Source: Parabacteroides goldsteinii (lineage in GTDB: Bacteria; Bacteroidota; Bacteroidia; Bacteroidales; Tannerellaceae). Taken from it: DNA of 50,767 bases. The DNA is taken from positions 122,862 through 173,628 of the forward strand of contig NZ_JADNBB010000011.1 in NCBI RefSeq assembly GCF_015550595.1. Reading direction: 5' to 3'. The notes beneath the pieces are model-generated. The model saw only the letters and a program-made list of their open reading frames with translations. It was not told the DNA's origin and did no database searches. Shown piece by piece: positions 32,342-40,791 of the stretch (the stretch's first letter is position 1; every line of letters begins with the position of its first letter). A program made the translations under genes and the position numbers.

Positions 32342-32836
32342 ATGGCAAAAGGAAGAAAAGCGACCCCGGATGCGGTCAAAGTATTGAGGGGGACAGATCA
32401 GCCCTGTAGAATGTCCGGATCAGTGGACAATGCGGATAAAGTTACCGATATCAAACGGATATTATCTACATCCCGTTTGAAGTTGTTACCAACAAAGAGG
32501 GCAAAGGAAATTTTTAAGACAAAGGCCAACCAGCTTATTTCGTTAGGTGTCCTTACCGATTTGGATATCGAACATCTGGCAGTATATGCAAATAGTTTGG
32601 ATGTCTTATTTACATGCATGGAAGGTATGAGGGAACCGGCACGAGAGAAGCGCGATAGAGACGGGCAACTGATAGGCTATGTTACACGGCCGGAGGCAAA
32701 GATGTACAAGCAGATGGTTGACGATGTGAACAGGATTGGTGCGGAATTTGGTTTTACTCCGGTATCCCGGCAAAAAATTAATCAAGCTCCTGCTGAAGAA
32801 AAAGATCCGTTTAAACATTTACTAGATAATATATGA
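32342..32836 (+). CDS. terS: Terminase small subunit (P27 type)
   Basis: A 164-residue protein from ATG 32342 (MAKGRKATPDAVKVLRGTDQPCRMS), a typical P27/Terminase_4 beginning. The body, LLPTKRAKEIFKTKANQLISLGVLTDLDIEHLAVYANSLD and EAKMYKQMVDDVNRIGAEFGFTPVSRQKI, matches the family; the end DPFKHLL is also usual. It recognises the packaging site and delivers DNA to TerL. Overlaps terL by four bases. Confidence 0.9.
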   Translation: MAKGRKATPDAVKVLRGTDQPCRMSGSVDNADKVTDIKRILSTSRLKLLPTKRAKEIFKTKANQLISLGVLTDLDIEHLAVYANSLDVLFTCMEGMREPAREKRDRDGQLIGYVTRPEAKMYKQMVDDVNRIGAEFGFTPVSRQKINQAPAEEKDPFKHLLDNI

Positions 32837-34506
32837 AAAAATCTGAAATCTATAAAAGAAAAGCCTTGTCTTATATTGATAGGGTGATGTCGGGGGAAAG
32901 AGTTGCCGGAGAATTGGAAAAATTGGCCGTACAAAGACAACTTAATGACTTAGAAAATGCTACTGAGATGGGGCTGTATTTTGACGAAAAGGCAGCAAAG
33001 ACGGCTCTTGCTTTTTTTACATTACTGCGCCATTATAAAGGCGAGTGGGCCGGGAAAGAATTGGAGCTTGAGGATTGGCAGTGTTTTATTATTTGGTGTA
33101 TTTTCGGTTGGAAGACACAAGACGGACGCCGACGGTTTGTTTATGCAGATGTTGAAGTAGCCCGAAAGAATGGTAAAACTACATTTGCTGCAGGGATCGC
33201 ACTTTTTATGTTGGTTTTAGATGGAGAAGCCGGAGCTGAAGTTTATTCGGCGGCAGTTGATAAAACACAAGCTTCAATTTGTTGGGACGCGGCAAAGTTA
33301 ATGATTGAACAATCTCCTGAGTTGAAAGCTTATTTGACAACCTGGAAAACTTCGATCGTTTACGAACGGACAGCCTCCAGTTATAAACCTCTTTCTAAAG
33401 AAACGAAAAATAAAGATGGATTGTCGCCGCATTGCGCGATATGTGATGAAATGCACGCTTGGCCGAGTGACGATCTGTATCACCTGATTACTACCGGTAT
33501 GGGAGCAAGGCGTCAACCATTAGTTTTTTCAATAACAACAGCAGGGAGTAATATGTCACTGCCGTATTATTCAATGCGTTGCTTCTATGTCGATATTTTG
33601 AAAGGAGTCAAAAAGCAAGAAAATACATTTGCTATTATATATTGTCCTGACAAGGGTGATGAATGGGATGATTTGGTTACCTGGCAAAAAGCAAACCCGA
33701 ATTATGGCGTATCCGTTTATGAACATTATATGCAAAATGAGTTCATCAGTGCAAAGAATAAAGGTGGCACCAAGGAAGTTAATTTCAAAACCAAGAACCT
33801 GAACATGTGGGTGGACGCTCCGGACGTATGGATACAGGATGAAAAAGTACTGGCCTGTGATCATGGTGTGACAGATGATGATCTGGAAGGGGAAGAATGT
33901 TATGGAGGTCTTGACTTGGCGTCTCATGTGGATATAAATTCGCTTGCTTTATATTTTCCCAATCAACAGGCTTTTAAGTTTTTCTTTTGGATACCTGATG
34001 GTAAAGTCTTACAAAAAGAGGACCGCGTAGATTACCGGACGTGGCACAATGAAGGATGGATCAATGTTACTCCTGGTGATGTTATTGATATTGATTTTAT
34101 GGTAGCTGATTTATCAAATATATTTACCCGGTACGATGTAAAGAGAGTTGCTTTTGACCCAGCTAAAGCCTACCACGGAACTATTCAGGGATTGCAAAAA
34201 GCAGGATTTGATGAGATACTAGATGAGTTTAGCCAGGGTATGCAAAACATGTCGGAGCCAACAAAGAAAGTCGAAGCAGATGTGACAGCAGGAGTTATTG
34301 ATTTGATGGGAAATCCAGTGATCAGATGGATGTTTCGTAATGTGGTGGTTTACCGTGATGCCAACGATAATATAAAGCTTGATAAGAAGCGTAGTATTGA
34401 AAAGATTGACGGTGTTGTGTCGATGGCAAATGCTTATGGGACTTATATGTCTAGCGATGATGAAGATACATATACGTATCAAGGTTTCTTTACGGTGAAT
34501 ATGTAA
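32833..34506 (+). CDS. terL: Terminase large subunit
   Basis: A 557-residue protein. ATPase domain with Walker A-like VEVARKNGKTTFAAG (around residues 107-121) and Walker B CDEMHAW (about 203-209), then ITTAGSNMSLPYY. The C-terminal nuclease domain begins at GGLDLASHVDINSLAL (about 358) and includes VAFDPAKAYHG and the late acidic DANDNIKLDKKRS. HK97-like TerL; normal length. It cuts and pumps DNA into the prohead. Confidence 0.95.
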   Translation: MKKSEIYKRKALSYIDRVMSGERVAGELEKLAVQRQLNDLENATEMGLYFDEKAAKTALAFFTLLRHYKGEWAGKELELEDWQCFIIWCIFGWKTQDGRRRFVYADVEVARKNGKTTFAAGIALFMLVLDGEAGAEVYSAAVDKTQASICWDAAKLMIEQSPELKAYLTTWKTSIVYERTASSYKPLSKETKNKDGLSPHCAICDEMHAWPSDDLYHLITTGMGARRQPLVFSITTAGSNMSLPYYSMRCFYVDILKGVKKQENTFAIIYCPDKGDEWDDLVTWQKANPNYGVSVYEHYMQNEFISAKNKGGTKEVNFKTKNLNMWVDAPDVWIQDEKVLACDHGVTDDDLEGEECYGGLDLASHVDINSLALYFPNQQAFKFFFWIPDGKVLQKEDRVDYRTWHNEGWINVTPGDVIDIDFMVADLSNIFTRYDVKRVAFDPAKAYHGTIQGLQKAGFDEILDEFSQGMQNMSEPTKKVEADVTAGVIDLMGNPVIRWMFRNVVVYRDANDNIKLDKKRSIEKIDGVVSMANAYGTYMSSDDEDTYTYQGFFTVNM

Positions 34507-34584
34507 CGTTTAAACAGATAATTATTAAAGGGTTTTAGTTGTTAAATAATACGGTAGTAAAGGTTAAATAAAACAAAATAAAAT

Positions 34585-34621
34585 AAGCGTGTATTTTCAG
34601 TATTCCTGAATTTATACGCTT
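34585..34621 (+). terminator. Hairpin after terL
   Basis: AAGCGTGTA (34585-34593) pairs with TATACGCTT (34613-34621), and inside it TTCAG pairs with CTGAA, giving a long interrupted stem. T-rich sequence follows (TATTGGTTTTT). Likely intrinsic terminator or attenuator between packaging and head genes. The rest of the 34507-34730 gap is AT-rich with TGTATGTG repeats and no gene I can support. Confidence 0.6.
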
Positions 34622-34730
34622 TATTGGTTTTTGTAATTAACGTTTGTTTATGTATTTGTATGTATGTGTGTATGTGTGTATTATTGCACACTATTTCAGA
34701 ACTTAGGTACTTTGTAGAAAAATACAAAGG

Positions 34731-35966
34731 ATGGAATTGAATTTTAATTTGAAGCTAAGTAATCCGTTTAAACGTTCTATTTCTGAAGCTGAAAACCAGA
34801 ATACGGAACAGGTTGACAACGGCCGTATGACTTTTGATTCCATGTCAATGATAAATGGTATTGGTCCAGACATTCCACTTAATACGGCCATGAAATTTAC
34901 AGCCGTGTTTGCAGCTATGAGATTGAGAGCGGAATGTGTAGCCTCACTCCCGAAAACCTTAACTGAAAAAATAGAATCAGGCAAAGTTGAAGCCCTGAAT
35001 CACCCGTTGTATAAACTTATCAAATATTGTCCGAACGGGTACATGAATGTATTTTCGTTTTGGGAATATACTAACTCATGTTTGGACGGCTGGGGAAATG
35101 CATACGTATTGATCAAGCGTAGTAGTTCAGCCATTCCGGTAGAGCTACTACCTATTCACCCATCATTTGTCTATGTTACATTGTCTAAGGGGAAAAAATG
35201 GTTTCGTATTTCAGGGTCGAAAGGAAATGACGGAATTTATTCTGATGATGATATGCTACATTTCTTTGCCCTTTCCATTGATGGTATTCGTGGCGTTAAT
35301 CCAATAACATATAATTCACCAGCGATAAAGTCCGGTCTTTCTGCTACAGCTTTCGGTAATGACTTTTTTGAAAAGGGTGGTAATATCAAAGCTGTTCTGG
35401 AAAATGATAAATCAATGGGAGTAAAGGATTTTCAGATATTTCAGGAGAAGTTTAATGGTAATTCAAATCATGAAACAGCCCTCTTAGATGGTGGTTGGAA
35501 ATACAAGGCTGTAGGTATCGCTCCGGAAGCTGCACAAATGATCCTGACGAGAACACTAGCTATACAGGATATTGCTCGTATATTCAACGTTCCTCCTCAT
35601 TTGTTGGCCGAACTAAGTCGGGCAACATTTTCAAATATAGAACATCAGGATATCCAGTTTATCAAGTATTCTATGCGTGCTACTCTTAAACGTTACGAGG
35701 TAGAGCTTGAACATAAACTCCTTTTTGACAAGGAGCTTGGTAAAGTTGAAATGAAGTTTAACATAGATGGCTTTTTACGGGGAGATATGAAATCACGATC
35801 CGCGTTTTATCATAATGCAATACTTGATGGCTGGTTAAATCGTAATGAAGTCCGTGAAATGGAGAACAGAAATAAAGTGGATGGTTTGGATGAATATCTG
35901 TATCCCTCCAATCAAAATATAACAGGTAAGGAAGAAACAGAAGAAAAGGAGAAGGACAATGAGTAA
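34731..35966 (+). CDS. Phage portal protein, HK97 family
   Basis: A 411-residue protein. Family features: AMKFTAVFAAMRLRAECVASLPKTL, HPLYKLIKYCPN, FWEYTNSCLDGWGNAYVLIKR, LLPIHPSFVYV, DDMLHFFALSIDGIRGVNPI, and near the C-terminus IARIFNVPPHLLAELSRATFSNIEHQDIQFIKYS. Acidic tail. The dodecameric ring at the head vertex through which DNA passes. Overlaps the protease by eight bases. Confidence 0.94.
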   Translation: MELNFNLKLSNPFKRSISEAENQNTEQVDNGRMTFDSMSMINGIGPDIPLNTAMKFTAVFAAMRLRAECVASLPKTLTEKIESGKVEALNHPLYKLIKYCPNGYMNVFSFWEYTNSCLDGWGNAYVLIKRSSSAIPVELLPIHPSFVYVTLSKGKKWFRISGSKGNDGIYSDDDMLHFFALSIDGIRGVNPITYNSPAIKSGLSATAFGNDFFEKGGNIKAVLENDKSMGVKDFQIFQEKFNGNSNHETALLDGGWKYKAVGIAPEAAQMILTRTLAIQDIARIFNVPPHLLAELSRATFSNIEHQDIQFIKYSMRATLKRYEVELEHKLLFDKELGKVEMKFNIDGFLRGDMKSRSAFYHNAILDGWLNRNEVREMENRNKVDGLDEYLYPSNQNITGKEETEEKEKDNE

Positions 35967-36636
35967 TATCAGAAAGTTTGGCAAAGATGTAGAAAAAACA
36001 AGAACGATACCTTTTGTTTTTTCGGATGAAACAAAAGATACATATAGAACTGTATTTACTGCTTCAGATTGGGTATTAGATCGCTTTGATAAAAATGGGA
36101 TCGCTTTATTTAATCACAATGCTTATTCGTCTGATCCCAATATGGCAATCGGTTCCGCTCGTGCATGGGTTGAAGGAAAGCGGCTTGTAGGTGAAATTAA
36201 ATTTGAGGAAAAAGATATTAACCCACTGGCAGAAATTGTATTTAGAAAGTTCTTGGCCGGAACATATAAAGGTGTTTCGGTTCGTTATTTCCCTCTTGAA
36301 AATGGTAAATGGGGGGAGGGATCAGAATCTTTGGAAGGTGAAAATCCTACCTACTATATCGGAAAACGCGAATTAGTTGAAATATCGGTTGTACCTATCC
36401 CATCGAACAAAAATGCTCTAGTACGTTCTTATGGGGCTGAAACATCGGCAGAATTGGAAGAGGGAGAGGCTTTTTTCTCTTATGGAGAAGTGCGTTCCTG
36501 TCCGGATAATGAAGATCACGACAAAGATGATACTGAAGATCATGATATTTCTGACGATAGCCGAAATGATCATGATTTAGATGATGTATATATCCGATCA
36601 ATGATTGATGGTTATAAAGCTATTTGTAATTTTTAA
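35959..36636 (+). CDS. Prohead protease, HK97 family (S78 type)
   Basis: A 225-residue protein. The catalytic region shows His in FNHNAYS and Ser in YKGVSVRYFP, followed by ELVEISVVPIPSNKNALV, the standard prohead protease pattern. The last 50 residues are an unusual acidic, His/Asp-rich tail (NEDHDKDDTEDHDISDDSRNDHDLDD) that may be a self-cleaved or scaffolding tail. It matures capsid subunits during head assembly. Confidence 0.92.
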   Translation: MSNIRKFGKDVEKTRTIPFVFSDETKDTYRTVFTASDWVLDRFDKNGIALFNHNAYSSDPNMAIGSARAWVEGKRLVGEIKFEEKDINPLAEIVFRKFLAGTYKGVSVRYFPLENGKWGEGSESLEGENPTYYIGKRELVEISVVPIPSNKNALVRSYGAETSAELEEGEAFFSYGEVRSCPDNEDHDKDDTEDHDISDDSRNDHDLDDVYIRSMIDGYKAICNF

Positions 36637-36648
36637 TATATAATAAGT

Positions 36649-37893
36649 ATGGCAAGGAAAAGAAAAGAAGTTCAAAGTGAACTGAGTCAGAAACTTATCG
36701 GTATGCGTGCTCTTGTTGGTAATGCAGAAAAGCAGGAAGAATTACGCTCTATGCAAGCTGATGTAGAAGTCTTGACTGAAGAATTGAATCAGATCAACGT
36801 GGAGGAAGCGGCAGACCGTGCCCTTGCTGCCAGTCAGATATCTGAAGATGTAAGAGAAGCTGCTCGTAAGTTCTCATTTGCTAAATTCCTACGTGAAATG
36901 GCATCTGATGCAGGACTTACAGGCGTTGAGTTAGAAATGTCTCAACTGGCAAAAGAAGAAACAGAACGGTCCGGTATCAAATTGGAGGGAATAGGTATCC
37001 CGGTTTGTGTACTTAACTACAACCGTGCTTTCCCTGGTATGACTGCAGGTACTCAAGCTGATGGCGGGTACACTATAGCAACCACATTGCAGTATCAAGA
37101 CGAATTACGAAAACGCCTTGTCCTGGCTTCTGCTGGAGCACAGTATATTGGTGGTTTGGTTGGTAATATCTCTGTTGTAGACGGCAAATCTATTACTACA
37201 AGCTGGGAGGGTGAGAATGATAAAGTGGGGGATACTAAAAAGAATTTCAGTGCCAGAAATTTGAGTCCGAAACGTTTAGCGGTCAATGTTCCTATTTCAA
37301 AGCAACTTATTAATCAAAGTTCATGGGATGTTGAAAGTATGATTGTTTCCGATATTCTCGCTGCCCATGCTGAGGCGTTGGAAGAAGTAGCTATTAATGG
37401 TAGTGGTGTGAAGCAGCCTAAAGGCCTTTTGAATACCGATGGTATTGGTTCTGTAGTAATGGGTGAAAACGGCGGAGAGGCTACCTTTAAAAAAATGGTT
37501 GATCTGGAAACTGCAATTTCTATTCGTAATGCAGATTTGGGTTCTTTGGCTTACCTGACTAATAGTAAGGTTCGTGGTGCTCTAAAAACAACATTAAGAG
37601 CTCAGGCTGTTTCTGGGTATATCTGGGAAAACAATGAGGTGAATGGATATAAGGCTTTAGCGTCTAATATTGTACCTTCAGATATAGAAAAAGGTACAGG
37701 AAAGAATCTAAGTGCGGCCATCTTTGGTAATTTTAATGATCTGCTTATTTGCCAATGGGGTGGGCTGGATATCATATCCGATCCTTTCGCATTGAAGAAA
37801 GAAGGTGCAATTGAAATCACAATGAATGCATATCATGATGTGTTCATTCGTCGTCCTGAATCATTCGCTGCAGCTAAAGATATTATTGCATGA
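36649..37893 (+). CDS. Major capsid protein, HK97 fold
   Basis: A 414-residue protein. The N-terminal ~100 residues are a charged coiled-coil delta domain (KLIGMRALVGNAEKQEELRSMQADVEVLTEEL) usually removed by the protease. The core follows from about residue 130: QADGGYTIATTLQYQDELRKRLVLASAGAQYI, SAEALEEVAINGSGVKQPKGLLNT and FGNFNDLLICQWGGLDIISDPF. C-terminus YHDVFIRRPESFAAAKDI is typical. Confidence 0.94.
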   Translation: MARKRKEVQSELSQKLIGMRALVGNAEKQEELRSMQADVEVLTEELNQINVEEAADRALAASQISEDVREAARKFSFAKFLREMASDAGLTGVELEMSQLAKEETERSGIKLEGIGIPVCVLNYNRAFPGMTAGTQADGGYTIATTLQYQDELRKRLVLASAGAQYIGGLVGNISVVDGKSITTSWEGENDKVGDTKKNFSARNLSPKRLAVNVPISKQLINQSSWDVESMIVSDILAAHAEALEEVAINGSGVKQPKGLLNTDGIGSVVMGENGGEATFKKMVDLETAISIRNADLGSLAYLTNSKVRGALKTTLRAQAVSGYIWENNEVNGYKALASNIVPSDIEKGTGKNLSAAIFGNFNDLLICQWGGLDIISDPFALKKEGAIEITMNAYHDVFIRRPESFAAAKDIIA

Positions 37894-38186
37894 TGTGGGT
37901 AGAGTTCTTGAAGTCCCGGCAAGGATTGGCATACTTTGCCGGGGACATCGTTAAGATGGATGAAGAAAAAGCAAAGCCGCTGATTGATGAAGGTTTTGTG
38001 AAACAGGCAGAACAACCTGGTGAAGATAGTAGTGATTTACCTGTTGATCTACCCAGCAGAGCGGCCCTTATTAAAGAAGGTCTGTTAACTGTAGAGCAGG
38101 TTCTTGCTTCGAAGGAGGTATTAACCGATATAAAAGGTATAGGTGAGAAAACAGCCGTTGAAATTATTGAAATACTAAGTAAGTAA
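37890..38186 (+). CDS. Hypothetical head protein with helix-hairpin-helix-like C-terminus
   Basis: A 98-residue protein overlapping the capsid gene by four bases. The N-terminus (FAGDIVKMDEEKAKPLIDEGFVKQ) resembles small head-completion or decoration proteins, while LPSRAALIKEGLLTVEQVLASKEVLTDIKGIGEKTAVEIIEIL ends in an HhH-like DIKGIGEKTAVEII. Position suggests a head accessory protein; function not established. Confidence 0.65.
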   Translation: MMWVEFLKSRQGLAYFAGDIVKMDEEKAKPLIDEGFVKQAEQPGEDSSDLPVDLPSRAALIKEGLLTVEQVLASKEVLTDIKGIGEKTAVEIIEILSK

Positions 38187-38488
38187 TGACAGATTTAGAC
38201 AATAGCCCGGTATCATTGGAAGAGTTAAAACAGCATATGCGTATACATCATGATCTACTGGATAACAATCTTATTATCATGTTACTTGCTGCTGTAGAGA
38301 AGGTGGAAGAGTTCACCGGCATTGATTTTTCTACTGATTACACAGACAGAGTAATCCCCTTTAAATTAAAGGCGGCTATTCTCTTGACGGCCGGGAGATT
38401 GTTTGAAAATCCAACAGATGGAGTATCCAACCTGCCTACGATCGTGGAATCATTAATAACAGGTTACAGATGGGACAAGAAAAAGTAA
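38186..38488 (+). CDS. Head-tail connector protein, gp6-like
   Basis: A 100-residue protein with the connector pattern SLEELKQHMRIHHDLLDNNLIIMLLAAVEKVEEFTGIDF and FKLKAAILLTAGRLFENPT. gp6-like proteins form the ring between portal and tail. Starts on the previous stop codon. Confidence 0.85.
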   Translation: MTDLDNSPVSLEELKQHMRIHHDLLDNNLIIMLLAAVEKVEEFTGIDFSTDYTDRVIPFKLKAAILLTAGRLFENPTDGVSNLPTIVESLITGYRWDKKK

Positions 38489-38802
38489 ATATAGGAAAAA
38501 TGGTAAATAAGATGCAATTACTCAAACCGGAAGTTGTTAAGTCAGCTACCGGTGAAGCAATCGTTGAATATAAACCCGATGCGTTATTTCTTTCTGAAAT
38601 GATTGAAAGTAAAGATAATAGTGAACGTATTGATGATGCTTTTTCTGGAAGAAACTACCTGAAATTTAATGCTCCTTATTATGCTGTTACGACTGATTGG
38701 AAAGTAGAGTACAATAGTGTACAGTATGATATCGATAAAATAACCTTGATCGGGCGTGGATTGTATGCAATGTATGAATGTTCTAAAATGAATTTGGAAT
38801 GA
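38470..38802 (+). CDS. Head-tail joining protein (head closure)
   Basis: A 110-residue protein, beta-rich, with the head-tail adaptor pattern (KMVNKMQLLKPEVV, SGRNYLKFNAPYYAVTTDWKVEYNSVQYDIDKITLIGRGLYAMYECSKM). Overlaps its upstream neighbour by 19 bases; ATG 38500 is an alternative start. Position after the connector fits a stopper protein. Confidence 0.78.
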   Translation: MGQEKVNIGKMVNKMQLLKPEVVKSATGEAIVEYKPDALFLSEMIESKDNSERIDDAFSGRNYLKFNAPYYAVTTDWKVEYNSVQYDIDKITLIGRGLYAMYECSKMNLE

Positions 38803-39152
38803 AAAAAGTGGATGTATTTATTGCCGGTAAATTACTTGAAGCATGTGGAGGAAAAGCAAATGTATCTCCTGTAATTGCTAAAGAAAATGTAAAGCCACCT
38901 CTGGCTATTTATGCGTGTGAATCGTTTGAAGCCGTTCATACAAAGACGAAGCTTGAGGGGTATTGGTCTATGTATGTGATCGATATCTATACTGATACCC
39001 ACGAAGAAGGAAGTGAATTGGTTGATAAGATCATAGCAACTTTGAATGGAGTAAGCAATGATTTTATTGAACAATGTACAATAGAATCCGGATCGGAGGA
39101 TTATACAAATTGCTATGTTCACTCTTTGAATTTCAAAATTGCTCATGGATAG
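38799..39152 (+). CDS. Tail terminator/completion-like protein (DUF3168 type)
   Basis: A 117-residue protein: IYACESFEAVHTKTKLEGYWSMYVIDIYTDTHEEGSELVDKIIATLNGV fits the DUF3168 tail-completion fold. It overlaps both neighbours (four and 14 bases). The order differs from HK97, where the gp10-like gene usually comes first. Confidence 0.7.
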   Translation: MKKVDVFIAGKLLEACGGKANVSPVIAKENVKPPLAIYACESFEAVHTKTKLEGYWSMYVIDIYTDTHEEGSELVDKIIATLNGVSNDFIEQCTIESGSEDYTNCYVHSLNFKIAHG

Positions 39153-39645
39153 CGGTTTCACTTGTGATAGTTCTGACTTTGATGAGCTAGTACTTCGTCT
39201 AACTGGTAAAGAAATAAAGCAGGCTAAAAAGAAAGCTCTTCGAAAAGGGAGTGTAACTCTTGTGAGAGGGACTCGCAAAGAAATGCGTTCTTCTGGTTTT
39301 AGGTTTCGTGGGTGGATGAATAAAGCTATCAAGTATAAAGTACACAGAAGTGGAAATAGTTCGACCGTACATCTTTTTGGAGAACTAGGTGATAGCAGTA
39401 AGGATCGAGGGATAGTTCGCTATCTGGAAATAGGGACAGGTGAAAGATACAGATCAAAAAAAACTTCATATCGTGGCAGAAAAAGAACAACCCAAATCAT
39501 TCCCGGCAGAAAAAAAGGATATTCAGGGAAAATAAAAGGATATGGATTCTTTGGAAAAGCCCGTGACGGTTTATCTACTCAGGTGCAAAATGAAATGAGC
39601 ACTACTATGGAATCGGAAATAAGGAAAATAAGTTTTTTAAAATAA
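39139..39645 (+). CDS. HK97 gp10-like tail component
   Basis: A 168-residue, very basic protein. DFDELVLRLTGKEIKQAKKKALRKGSVTLVRGTRKEM is the gp10-type start; IVRYLEIGTGERYRSKKTS (family: vE.GTg..) and a C-terminal FFGKARDGLSTQVQNEM support it. Neck or tail-completion protein. Confidence 0.8.
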   Translation: MLMDSGFTCDSSDFDELVLRLTGKEIKQAKKKALRKGSVTLVRGTRKEMRSSGFRFRGWMNKAIKYKVHRSGNSSTVHLFGELGDSSKDRGIVRYLEIGTGERYRSKKTSYRGRKRTTQIIPGRKKGYSGKIKGYGFFGKARDGLSTQVQNEMSTTMESEIRKISFLK

Positions 39646-39652
39646 ATAGTAT

Positions 39653-40105
39653 ATGAGTGTAATAAAAGGAAAAGACCTTATGATCTTTAAGAAAGACGGG
39701 TCTGCATACAAAGACTTAGCTGCGGCAACTAGCCATACTTTAAGTATCTCGATGTCGCCTATGGAATCTTCCAGCAAGGACTCTGGTAAATGGGCTGATA
39801 GTGAAGCGGGGCGTATGGAATGGGAAGCCGGTACTGAGAACCTTTATGTTGAGAAAGAATTTGATACGTTATTTGCTGCGATGGTAGCCGGTGAAAAATT
39901 GGATATTGCGTTAGAAGTAGCATCTAATGCGAATAGTGATACCGGTAAGCCTGATGGAGGTTGGACTATTGGCCCAGGTGGATATGAAGGAAAAGCTCTT
40001 ATTACTGCATTAAATGCTAATGCCCCAAACGGAGATAATGCGACTTACTCAGCAACATTTAAAGGCTGTGGCCCACTAGTTCCACGCAAAGCCAGTGCCG
40101 GTTAA
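39653..40105 (+). CDS. Major tail tube protein
   Basis: A 150-residue protein: IKGKDLMIFKKDGSAYKDLAAATSHTLSISMSPMESSSKDSGKW followed by NLYVEKEFDTLFAAMVAGEKLDIAL and a C-terminal YSATFKGCGPL, the TP901-type tail tube pattern. Polymerises into the non-contractile tube. Followed by a strong hairpin, as often seen after abundant structural genes. Confidence 0.88.
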   Translation: MSVIKGKDLMIFKKDGSAYKDLAAATSHTLSISMSPMESSSKDSGKWADSEAGRMEWEAGTENLYVEKEFDTLFAAMVAGEKLDIALEVASNANSDTGKPDGGWTIGPGGYEGKALITALNANAPNGDNATYSATFKGCGPLVPRKASAG

Positions 40106-40106
40106 G

Positions 40107-40129
40107 GATAGGGGATTATTCCCCCTATC
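40107..40129 (+). terminator. Strong hairpin after the tail tube gene
   Basis: GATAGGGG (40107-40114) pairs with CCCCTATC (40122-40129) around ATTATTC, starting one base after the stop codon. No T-tract follows, so partial termination or 3'-end stabilisation is more likely than full termination. Confidence 0.6.
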
Positions 40130-40158
40130 TAATACAACAATACTAAATTGATAATGAG

Positions 40159-40467
40159 ATGATAAAGATAGGAAATCAAGAGTATCTCTTGAAATATACA
40201 GTTAGAGCTTTGTTTGTATATGAACAGATTACCGGAACATCTTTTTCTCCGGATAAGTTGCTGAATGAGTATACTTTATTGTATGCTATTTTGATTGCAA
40301 ACAATACTAATTTCAGTTTAACATTTGAAGAACTTATTGAACTATGCGACCAAGATCAAAGCATTTTCATTGAGTTTCGGAAATGGTTTTTGAATGTATT
40401 AAAACAAAAATGTTTGTTGCATGATGAATCAGAAAAGCAATTAGAGGACGATAAAAAAAAAGATTAA
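40159..40467 (+). CDS. Tail assembly chaperone, gpG-like (short product)
   Basis: A 102-residue protein between tail tube and tape measure, the standard place for tail assembly chaperones. Helical (KYTVRALFVYEQITGTSFSPDKLLNEYTLLYAILIANN) with an acidic-basic tail EDDKKKD. The last codons lie on nine consecutive A residues (40453-40461), where a -1 shift would enter the next frame. It would bind the tape measure protein during tail assembly. Confidence 0.8.
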   Translation: MIKIGNQEYLLKYTVRALFVYEQITGTSFSPDKLLNEYTLLYAILIANNTNFSLTFEELIELCDQDQSIFIEFRKWFLNVLKQKCLLHDESEKQLEDDKKKD

Positions 40468-40790
40468 CTGTCCGTCAAGTATATACCCTTTTGGTCATTG
40501 ATGCAGGACTAAATCCGGGTTATGTGTTGGATCAAATGGAATATTATGAAATTGATGCGATTCTTGAATCATTGAAATACCAACACCGGGATAGTTGGGA
40601 ACAAACTCGAATGGTCTGTTATGTTTTAGCACAATCCAATAGTACTAAAAGTTTAAAACCAACAGACATAATTCGTTTACCCTGGGATGACGAAAATAAC
40701 AACAAAGCAGAACCCAAAGATACTTACATCAGTGCAGAAGATATTGAAAGGTTAAAGAAAAAAGCTGAACAATTTATTAAATCAAAATGA
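40461..40790 (+). CDS. Tail chaperone extension, gpT-like, made by -1 frameshift
   Basis: This frame is open from the A-run to TGA at 40788. It starts RLTVRQVYTLLVIDAGLNPGYVLDQMEYYEIDAILE, with no ATG or convincing ribosome-binding site; the first possible start is a TTG at 40491. The -1 frame matches exactly a slip on A-AAA-AAA at 40455-40461. The fused G-T-like product (40159 to 40790) would have about 210 residues. The extension continues YQHRDSWEQTRMVCYVLAQSNS, like tail-chaperone second domains. Frameshifting is inferred from layout. Confidence 0.72.
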   Translation, partial: RLTVRQVYTLLVIDAGLNPGYVLDQMEYYEIDAILESLKYQHRDSWEQTRMVCYVLAQSNSTKSLKPTDIIRLPWDDENNNKAEPKDTYISAEDIERLKKKAEQFIKSK

Positions 40791-40791
40791 T

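Noticed and set aside
38832-39332. 166-codon minus-strand ORF in the tail-completion region
   Set aside because: Antisense to overlapping structural genes with family matches; no motif seen.
40491-40790. Independent gene starting at TTG
   Set aside because: No ribosome-binding site or ATG, and the frame is open back to the A-run; better explained as a frameshift extension.
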